Positions 1 to 4,437 of a stretch of DNA of 7,114 nucleotides are shown one piece after another. The translations under genes were made by a program, and so were the position numbers. Origin of the DNA: an uncultured Clostridia bacterium (GTDB taxonomy: Bacteria; Bacillota; Clostridia; Oscillospirales; CAG-272). The notes beneath the pieces were generated by a model, which saw only the letters and a program-made list of their open reading frames with translations, did not search any database and had not been told where the DNA came from. Every line of letters begins with the position of its first letter. Position 1 is the first letter of the stretch. The stretch is taken from positions 1-7,114 of the forward strand of contig CANQXN010000088.1 in the NCBI GenBank assembly GCA_947627815.1, read 5' to 3'.

Positions 1-1
1 G

Positions 2-826
2 GTGGACAACGCCCACGGCGCCTATCTGCGCTTTCTCCCGAAGAGTTTACATCCTTTGGATCTCGGCGCCGATCTCTGCTGTGACTCGGCGCACAAAACC
101 CTGCCCGCCCTCACCGGCGCGGGCTATCTGCACATCGGCGGGCAGGCGCCTTTATTTTTCGCCGAAAACGCCCCCGCCGCGATGGCGCTTTTTGCCTCGA
201 CCAGCCCTTCCTATCTGATCCTGCAATCGCTGGATCGCTTGAACGCCTTTTTAGCCGACGGCTACCGCCCGCGGCTTGCCTCGTTCGTTTCGGCAATGGA
301 CGCGATGAAAGTGCGCCTTGCCGCCGGCGGGTACACACTCTGGGGCGAGGAGCCGCTAAAGCTCACCTTAGCGCCCAAGCGCCGGGGGGAAACCGGCCTT
401 GCGCTCGCCGCCGCCCTCATGCGGGACAATGTCTATCCCGAGTTTGCCGATCCCGACGCGTTGGTTTTAATGTTATCGCCGTCGCTTCCACAAGAGAGTC
501 TCGCCCGCTTAGAAGGGTTTTTGCTTGCCCGCCCGATAGGGCAGCCACTCGCAGAAGTGCCGCCGAAAGCCTCTTTGCCCCGCGTCGGCCTTTCGCCGCG
601 CGAGGCGCTCTTTGCGCCTTGCGAGATCGTCCCCGCCGCGCAAAGTCTCGGGCGGATCATGGCCGACCCTCTCGTCTTTTGCCCGCCGGCCATTCCCATC
701 GTATCTTTGGGCGAAATCATCGACGAACAGGCGCTCGCCCTTTTCGCTTACTATGGCATCACCGAAGTCCGCGTGGTTTCTTCCCTTTTTGGAAAAAAGG
801 GAAGCGGAAAAACTTTATCCGGATGA
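2..826 (+). CDS. Orn/Lys/Arg decarboxylase family PLP enzyme (5'-partial)
   Basis: This is the 3' part of a fold-type I PLP-dependent decarboxylase; the real start and roughly the first 200 residues lie left of the window. The visible peptide opens with VDNAHGA, the block carrying the Asp that bonds the pyridine nitrogen. Next comes SAHKTLPALTG, where Lys32 of the fragment is the expected Schiff-base lysine. The C-terminal domain has the family segment LGRIMADPLVF...PPAIPIVSLGE. Family members make cadaverine, agmatine or putrescine in the cytoplasm; the substrate cannot be decided here. The conserved protein appears to end near ITEVRVV. The last 15 residues (SSLFGKKGSGKTLSG) and the stop are encoded by the dispersed repeat that starts at 780, so the tail is acquired. 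No terminator follows, and the next gene is 177 bp downstream on the same strand. Family assignment is confident; substrate specificity is unknown. Confidence 0.88.
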   Translation: MDNAHGAYLRFLPKSLHPLDLGADLCCDSAHKTLPALTGAGYLHIGGQAPLFFAENAPAAMALFASTSPSYLILQSLDRLNAFLADGYRPRLASFVSAMDAMKVRLAAGGYTLWGEEPLKLTLAPKRRGETGLALAAALMRDNVYPEFADPDALVLMLSPSLPQESLARLEGFLLARPIGQPLAEVPPKASLPRVGLSPREALFAPCEIVPAAQSLGRIMADPLVFCPPAIPIVSLGEIIDEQALALFAYYGITEVRVVSSLFGKKGSGKTLSG

Positions 827-955
827 GATGCTTTTTGTTACTTCTTTTTAAAATTTCTGCTTAAATGAAGTTCTTCTGATAATGTTTTTCTATTTCCTTT
901 TTTAAAGTTCTTTTGGTCCTTTTCTTTCAAGAAAAGGACGAAATAAAGAAAGGGA
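780..955 (+). repeat. Dispersed structured intergenic repeat, copy 1
   Basis: This region aligns along its whole length with 1722-1895. The first 42 bases (780-821 and 1722-1763) are identical; after that there are scattered substitutions and single-base indels. The left boundary is sharp, since bases left of 780 and 1722 do not match. Visible structure: an 11-bp perfect stem at 780-790/794-804, then a small imperfect hairpin at 805-821, and an 11-bp perfect stem at 916-926/929-939 followed by a further copy of the right arm at 946-956. The left stem is not followed by a T run, so it is not a classical terminator. Copy 1 overlaps the last 47 bases of the decarboxylase gene. No target-site duplication is visible and no transposase is encoded. 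Confidence 0.9.
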
Positions 956-971
956 CATTGTTGTTCTTTCG

Positions 972-996
972 GTTCCTTTCTTTCCAAGAAAGGAAC
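972..996 (+). promoter_or_regulatory. Hairpin whose right arm holds the thioesterase RBS
   Basis: Two perfect 11-base arms, GTTCCTTTCTT (972-982) and AAGAAAGGAAC (986-996), enclose a 3-base loop. The only plausible Shine-Dalgarno for the gene starting at 1004 (AAGGA, 990-994) lies within the right arm, 9 bases from the ATG. The segment 963-996 is nearly identical to 1849-1880 in repeat copy 2, so it is an extra copy of that repeat's last module. If the stem forms in the mRNA, the ribosome site would be covered. That regulatory effect is inference. Confidence 0.6.
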
Positions 997-1003
997 AAAA
1001 ATC

Positions 1004-1717
1004 ATGAAACGAATTGTCAATGTTACGGTGCCGGCCAGTGCCTGTGACAGTGCCTCCACGCTTTCTCTGCTCGGTTATTTTTCTTATATTGAAGACGCCG
1101 TCACCGAGCTGATGGGAGATCTTGCCATTGACGGCCTCACCACCTTAAAAAAATACAACGCGCTTTGGGTCTTTACCCGCCACCGCGTCAAACTGCACAC
1201 GCCCCTGGTCTGGCGTCAGCCTTTTACCCTGACCGCCGCCATCACCGCGCATTCCGCCGTCAGGATCGATATCGATGTGATTTTCACCGACAAAGACGGC
1301 CAAAAAGCGGCGGAAGCGCGCTCCCAGCTCTGCGCGGTCGATCTTGCCAGCGGACACCCCGCCAAAATAAGCGCCGTGGGCGTCCGGGAGAACATGATGG
1401 AAGCGCCCTTGGCCGAGATTCATTTTTCCCGCCCCACGGGCGAGGCGGGTGAGCTGCTCGAAAAAGTCAAAGTGCGCTCGATGAGCATCGATTACGGCCA
1501 CCATACCAACAATATCGAGTATCTGCGCTTTCTTTTCAACAGTTACACGGCGGAAGAACTCGCCGCGCACACCGTCAAAGAAGTGCAGATCGATTTCTTT
1601 TCCCAGTCTTTTGCCGGCGATGAGCTGTCGATCTACCGCACCGTGTCCGAAAACACGCACAGCTTTACCGTCAAAAAAGAAGATCAACTCGTCATTCATT
1701 GTGATATTATTAAATAA
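1004..1717 (+). CDS. Acyl-ACP thioesterase (FatA/FatB-like, PF01643 type)
   Basis: This 237-residue protein has the two-hotdog layout of bacterial acyl-ACP thioesterases, which release fatty acids from acyl carrier protein in the cytoplasm. The N-terminal hotdog covers roughly residues 1-125, with the long helix segment YFSYIEDAVTELM near 25-37 and the strand ALWVFTRHRVKL near 53-65. The second hotdog begins near 155 with VRSMSIDYGHHTNNIEYLRF (157-176). This matches the family signature D-x-N-x-H-x-N-N: Asp163, His167, Asn169 and Asn170 are present, but the Asn between Asp and His is Gly165. The length is normal for the family. The ATG at 1004 has AAGGA 9 bases upstream, inside a hairpin arm derived from the repeat. 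The stop lies 4 bases before repeat copy 2. No separate promoter is evident, so it may be co-transcribed with the decarboxylase. Chain-length preference cannot be told. Confidence 0.85.
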   Translation: MKRIVNVTVPASACDSASTLSLLGYFSYIEDAVTELMGDLAIDGLTTLKKYNALWVFTRHRVKLHTPLVWRQPFTLTAAITAHSAVRIDIDVIFTDKDGQKAAEARSQLCAVDLASGHPAKISAVGVRENMMEAPLAEIHFSRPTGEAGELLEKVKVRSMSIDYGHHTNNIEYLRFLFNSYTAEELAAHTVKEVQIDFFSQSFAGDELSIYRTVSENTHSFTVKKEDQLVIHCDIIK

Positions 1718-1721
1718 ATAA

Positions 1722-1895
1722 CTTCCCTTTTTGGAAAAAAGGGAAGCGGAAAAACTTTATCCGAATGAAAAATTTTTTGTTGCCCCTTTTTAAAAACTCT
1801 GCTTAAATGAAATTCTTTTGATAATTTTTTCTATTCCCCTTTTTAAAGTTCTTTCGGTTCCTTTCTTTCAAGAAAGGAACAAAAAAGAAAGGAAC
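1722..1895 (+). repeat. Dispersed structured intergenic repeat, copy 2
   Basis: This is the second copy of the element at 780-955, starting 4 bases after the thioesterase stop codon and ending 6 bases before the MocR start codon. The left stem is 1722-1732/1736-1746, identical to copy 1. The right stem is 1857-1867/1870-1880, differing from the copy 1 stem at two paired positions so that pairing is kept. An exact extra copy of the right arm (AAGAAAGGAAC) lies at 1885-1895. Both copies share ATG-to-stop mini-frames of 13 and 4 codons at homologous positions. The repeat fills the whole gap between the two genes and supplies the downstream Shine-Dalgarno. Confidence 0.9.
1857..1895 (+). promoter_or_regulatory. 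Hairpin with duplicated right arm carrying the MocR-gene RBS
   Basis: The left arm GTTCCTTTCTT (1857-1867) can pair perfectly with either of two identical 11-mers, AAGAAAGGAAC at 1870-1880 or at 1885-1895. The second copy contains AAAGGA (1888-1893), the Shine-Dalgarno of the gene starting at 1902 (8-base spacing). Pairing with the near arm leaves the RBS free; pairing with the far arm covers it. The pairing options are seen directly; use as a switch is inference. Confidence 0.5.
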
Positions 1896-1901
1896 AAAGC
1901 C

Positions 1902-2981
1902 ATGAGAGGTGTTGAGACGCTCTATTTGCGGCTCTATGAAGAGCTTCGTGCCGCCATTGTAGACGGCGGTTATCCTTACGGCAGCCGCCTGCCCTCGAAA
2001 AGGACGCTCGCCGACCGCTGGAATTGCAGCGTCGTGCCTGTCGAACACGCCCTTGCCCTGCTCTGCGAGGAAGGCTATGCCGAGGCCAAAGAGCGCAGCG
2101 GCTGCTTTGTCATCTATCGACAGGACGATTTCCCCGCCCAAACGCCGTCGCCCGCGGCTTCGCCGGCGCCGAAACATGCTCCCCCGCCCCCCAGCGATTT
2201 GGGTTTTTCTCCCGCGCTCTTAGCGCGCACCATGCGCCGCGTGCTGTCCGAGTGCGGAGAGCGCATCTGGCAGCGCTCCGATAATATCGGCACGCCCGAA
2301 CTGCGATTTGCCATCGCCGCCTACCTCAAGCGCAACGGAGGCCCCGCCGTTTTGCCCGAACAAATCGTCATCGGCGCCGGCGCGGAATACCTCTACGGCT
2401 TGGTGGCGCTCCTTTTGGGCCGGGAGCGGATCTATGCGCTGGAACAGCCCTCCTATGAAAAAATCGCCGCCGTCTATCGGGCGCACGGCATCGCGTGCGA
2501 GTTTCTCCCATTGGCACAAGACGGCCTTGCCTCTTCTGCGCTTTGGAACAGCCAAGCCGGTGTGCTGCATGTCACCCCGTTTCATAGCTATCCCAGCGGC
2601 ATCACCGCCAGCGCTTCCAAACGGCGGGAGTATCTGCGCTGGGCGGAGACGCGGGAAGGCTTTATCGTCGAGGATAACTACGACGCCGAACTGACTGTGT
2701 CAAGAAAAAACGAAGAAACACTCTTTTCTGTCGATAAAAACGGACGCGTCATCTATCTCAACACCTTTTCGCAAACGCTCTCGCCCTCCTTCCGTATGGG
2801 GTATATGATCCTGCCGCCAAACCTCCGCCCGCTTTTTTTAGAAAAATTGGGCTTTTTCTCCTGCCCCGTGCCGGTGTTTGAACAATATCTGCTGGCCTCT
2901 TTGATCAACAGCGGCGATTTTGAGCGCCATATCAACCGCGTCCGCCGCGCCAGACGAAAATCGGGGAAAAAAGACGCCTGA
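1902..2981 (+). CDS. MocR/GabR-family regulator, truncated and lacking the PLP lysine
   Basis: This 359-residue protein joins a GntR-type winged helix (about residues 5-72; LPSKRTLADRWNCS and LLCEEGYAEAKERSGCFV) by a Pro/Ala-rich linker (76-98) to an aminotransferase-like domain. The DNIGTPELRFAIAAYL, HVTPFHSYPSGI, VEDNYDAEL and LNTFSQTLSPSFRMGYMILPP blocks place it in the MocR family, whose members sense amine or PLP-related ligands through bound PLP. Two defects are visible. The Schiff-base lysine of the SK(T/S)L motif is Gln291 (CAA, 2772-2774). The protein also stops just after FERHINRVRRARRKSGKKDA, about 90-100 residues short of the usual 450-480. Only 14 bases separate its stop from the next promoter, so the missing end looks deleted. 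An in-frame upstream ATG at 1818 lies in the repeat and was rejected in favour of 1902 because of its RBS. It may be a decaying gene or a PLP-independent regulator. Confidence 0.85.
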   Translation: MRGVETLYLRLYEELRAAIVDGGYPYGSRLPSKRTLADRWNCSVVPVEHALALLCEEGYAEAKERSGCFVIYRQDDFPAQTPSPAASPAPKHAPPPPSDLGFSPALLARTMRRVLSECGERIWQRSDNIGTPELRFAIAAYLKRNGGPAVLPEQIVIGAGAEYLYGLVALLLGRERIYALEQPSYEKIAAVYRAHGIACEFLPLAQDGLASSALWNSQAGVLHVTPFHSYPSGITASASKRREYLRWAETREGFIVEDNYDAELTVSRKNEETLFSVDKNGRVIYLNTFSQTLSPSFRMGYMILPPNLRPLFLEKLGFFSCPVPVFEQYLLASLINSGDFERHINRVRRARRKSGKKDA

Positions 2982-2995
2982 ATCAAAATTTTCTC

Positions 2996-3023
2996 TTGAC
3001 AAGCGCCGCCTTTGTGGTATAAT
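2996..3023 (+). promoter_or_regulatory. Promoter of the perR-like gene
   Basis: A perfect TTGACA at 2996-3001 and a perfect TATAAT at 3018-3023 are separated by 16 bases. It begins 15 bases after the stop of the MocR gene and about 70 bases before the start codon of the Fur-family gene, so the perR-rbr unit has its own transcription start. Confidence 0.85.
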
Positions 3024-3024
3024 A

Positions 3025-3045
3025 TTAATGATAGTGATTCCTATT
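3025..3045 (+). promoter_or_regulatory. Fur/Per-like operator at the perR start site
   Basis: Immediately downstream of the -10 box is an imperfect AT-rich palindrome, TAATGATAGTGATTCCTATTA. Its core TGATAGT-G-ATTCCTA (3029-3043) fits the 7-1-7 Fur-family consensus TGATAAT-N-ATTATCA well in the left half and partly in the right. A repressor here would cover the transcription start, consistent with autoregulation by the Fur-family protein encoded just downstream. The match is by eye; binding is inferred. Confidence 0.5.
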
Positions 3046-3068
3046 AAGCTTTTCGGGGGAGGTGCGAT

Positions 3069-3473
3069 ATGCAGCGCTACAGTGAAAAACGGCAAGCCAT
3101 TCTCAACTGCCTGCGCGCCACGCGTTCCCACCCCGACGCCGAAACGGTCTACGCCACGCTGAAGCCCGGCTACCCCGACTTGAGTTTGGCGACCGTCTAC
3201 CGCAACCTCGCCGACCTGAAAGCGGCCGGCCTCATCCGCTCGGTCGGACATGCCGCCGGCAGAGAACATTTTGACGCCGATCTTGCCCCGCACAGCCACG
3301 CGATCTGCCAGAACTGCGGCGCCATCGTCGATCTGCCCGCCTCGCTTTTTTCCTCAGCCGAAGAGACTTCCCTGTGGTTAGAAAAAGCCAAAACGGCCAG
3401 CGGCTATACGCTTTCGGAGGCTTCCCTTTCCTTTTCTGGCCTCTGCCCCCGCTGTGCCGGTACACACACTTAA
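3069..3473 (+). CDS. perR: Fur-family peroxide-stress regulator, PerR type
   Basis: This 134-residue Fur-family repressor has an N-terminal winged helix with HPDAETVY (21-28) and DLSLATVYRNL (37-47), then the metal-binding dimerisation domain. The regulatory metal site matches the Bacillus PerR ligand pattern: His21, Asp69, His75, His77 and Asp88 correspond to H37, D85, H91, H93 and D104. Two CxxC pairs (Cys80/Cys83 and Cys126/Cys129) form the structural zinc site. PerR proteins repress peroxide-defence genes with Fe or Mn bound and lose DNA binding when peroxide oxidises a ligand His. The GGGAGGTG ribosome site sits just before ATG 3069. The gene has its own promoter and a Fur-like operator, and lies 54 bp upstream of rubrerythrin, a classical PerR target. 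A Fur or Zur role is less likely given the Asp ligands and the neighbour. Confidence 0.85.
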   Translation: MQRYSEKRQAILNCLRATRSHPDAETVYATLKPGYPDLSLATVYRNLADLKAAGLIRSVGHAAGREHFDADLAPHSHAICQNCGAIVDLPASLFSSAEETSLWLEKAKTASGYTLSEASLSFSGLCPRCAGTHT

Positions 3474-3527
3474 CGCGCCATCCCCTTTTGGGTATCTGAT
3501 ATATTTTTTTAAAAAGGAGAATAAACT

Positions 3528-4172
3528 ATGAAAACCTATCGTTGCAAAGTCTGCGGTGAAATCTTCACCGTCGCCGACGGACAGGAAGCCGTCTGCCCCA
3601 AGTGCAAACAGAAAGGCGACAAACTCGAACCCATCGCCAACAAGTATGCCGGCACCCAGACCGAGAAAAACCTCGCCGCCGCTTTTGCCGGTGAATCCCA
3701 GGCAAGAAACAAGTATACATACTTTGCTTCCGCCGCCAAAAAGGAAGGCTATGAGCAGATCGCCGCGCTCTTTCTGAAAACCGCCGACAATGAGAAAGAA
3801 CATGCCAAACTCTGGTTGAAAGAGCTGTGCGGCATCGGCTCCACCGCCGAAAATCTCGGCGCCGCCGCCGACGGCGAAAACTTCGAGTGGACCGACATGT
3901 ACGAAGGCTTTGCCAAGACCGCCGAGGCCGAGGGCTTTAAAGAACTTGCCGCCAAATTCCGTATGGTCGCCGCCATCGAAAAGCATCACGAGGAGCGCTA
4001 TCGCGCCCTGCTCCATAATGTAGAGACCGCCGCCGTCTTTGAAAAGAGCGAGGTCAAGGTGTGGGAATGCCGCAACTGCGGCCATATCGTGGTCGGCACC
4101 AAAGCGCCCGATGTTTGCCCCGTCTGCGCGCATCCTCAGGCGTATTTCGAAGTCAACGCCGAAAATTATTGA
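3528..4172 (+). CDS. rbr: Rubrerythrin with rubredoxin-like sites at both ends
   Basis: This 214-residue cytoplasmic peroxide reductase takes electrons from NAD(P)H via rubredoxin-type centres and reduces hydrogen peroxide to water at a diiron site. Order of domains: a short rubredoxin-like CxxC pair (Cys6/Cys9 and Cys23/Cys26), the ferritin-like four-helix domain (about 43-165), and a C-terminal rubredoxin domain (Cys181/Cys184 and Cys197/Cys200). By comparison with Desulfovibrio rubrerythrin, the full diiron ligand set is present: Glu55, Glu89, His92, Glu117, Glu120, Glu151 and His154. The extra N-terminal metal knot is absent from the Desulfovibrio protein but occurs in some clostridial ones. 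AAGGAGA (3514-3520) lies 7 bases before the ATG. No promoter is evident in the 54-bp gap after perR, so read-through from the perR promoter is likely; a strong terminator follows. Confidence 0.95.
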   Translation: MKTYRCKVCGEIFTVADGQEAVCPKCKQKGDKLEPIANKYAGTQTEKNLAAAFAGESQARNKYTYFASAAKKEGYEQIAALFLKTADNEKEHAKLWLKELCGIGSTAENLGAAADGENFEWTDMYEGFAKTAEAEGFKELAAKFRMVAAIEKHHEERYRALLHNVETAAVFEKSEVKVWECRNCGHIVVGTKAPDVCPVCAHPQAYFEVNAENY

Positions 4173-4186
4173 GTTTTCCTTTTCGC

Positions 4187-4224
4187 AAAAACAGACCGCC
4201 GGTCACACACGGCGGTCTGTTTTT
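4187..4224 (+). terminator. Rho-independent terminator after rubrerythrin
   Basis: Perfect arms AAAAACAGACCGCC (4187-4200) and GGCGGTCTGTTTTT (4211-4224) flank a 10-base loop. The GC-rich 9-10 bp core ends in a T run, starting 14 bases after the rubrerythrin stop. It closes the perR-rbr unit. Confidence 0.92.
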
Positions 4225-4257
4225 GATTTTTTTGCGCCAAAAGGGGACGCCCTTTCT

Positions 4258-4276
4258 TTGGCATTTTGCCATAAAA
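4258..4276 (+). repeat. Short hairpin motif TTGGCRTTTYGCCATAAAA, copy 1
   Basis: TGGCA-TTT-TGCCA (4259-4271) followed by TAAAA. The same 19-base motif occurs at 6030-6048 with two differences that form a matched base-pair change (A-T to G-C). Both copies lie in a gene's 3' flank and run directly into a terminator-like hairpin. A further stem, AAAGGG/CCCTTT (4240-4255), precedes this copy. Confidence 0.6.
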
Positions 4277-4300
4277 GCCGGATGCCGCCGGCCTTTTTTT
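4273..4300 (+). terminator. Second terminator-like hairpin
   Basis: GCCGG (4277-4281) and CCGGC (4288-4292) form a short GC stem with a 6-base loop, followed by a run of seven T (4294-4300); flanking A and T bases can extend the stem past one mismatch. It would act as backup to the terminator at 4187-4224. The short stem makes this less certain. Confidence 0.5.
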
Positions 4301-4323
4301 ATGACCTTCTACAAAAAATGCCT

Positions 4324-4345
4324 GTTTTGAATTTTTATTCAAAAC
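4324..4345. promoter_or_regulatory. Inverted repeat just upstream of the M28 promoter
   Basis: Perfect 9-base arms GTTTTGAAT (4324-4332) and ATTCAAAAC (4337-4345) around a TTTT centre, ending 5 bases before the -35 box. It may be an operator or activator site. It is not followed by a T run on +, so it is not a good terminator. Confidence 0.5.
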
Positions 4346-4350
4346 AACTA

Positions 4351-4379
4351 TTGACATTCTGCATTTTTATGCATATAAT
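4351..4379 (+). promoter_or_regulatory. Perfect sigma-A promoter for the M28 lipoprotein gene
   Basis: TTGACA (4351-4356) and TATAAT (4374-4379) are separated by exactly 17 bases. The spacer itself contains an inverted repeat, TGCAT-TTTT-ATGCA (4360-4373), reaching to the -10 box, so a repressor could sit there. The predicted leader to the ATG is about 50 bases. Confidence 0.92.
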
Positions 4380-4437
4380 TGCAGGCGTAACCAACCTAAT
4401 TTGAACTACCGTGATAGGAAAGGAAGCGTCTGATCCC

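Noticed and set aside
780..804. Left stem of the repeat as a rho-independent terminator
   Set aside because: It is not followed by a T run on either strand and lies inside the decarboxylase coding sequence in copy 1.
1145..1699. 184-codon open frame on - opposite the thioesterase
   Set aside because: Shadow frame without an RBS; the + frame holds the family motif.
1788..1855. A promoter within the repeat (GATAAT at 1821 region as -10)
   Set aside because: No reasonable -35 hexamer 16-18 bases upstream in either copy.
780..1895. CRISPR array
   Set aside because: Only two copies, about 175 bp long and 942 bp apart with a whole gene between them; no spacer structure.
1818..1901. Extended N-terminus of the MocR protein starting at ATG 1818
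   Set aside because: The extra 28 residues are translated repeat sequence; the ATG at 1902 has a proper RBS and begins the winged-helix domain.
3378..4133. 251-codon open frame on - opposite rubrerythrin
   Set aside because: Mirror of a GC-biased gene on the other strand; Gly/Phe-rich low-complexity product and no start signals. The clear gene is on +.
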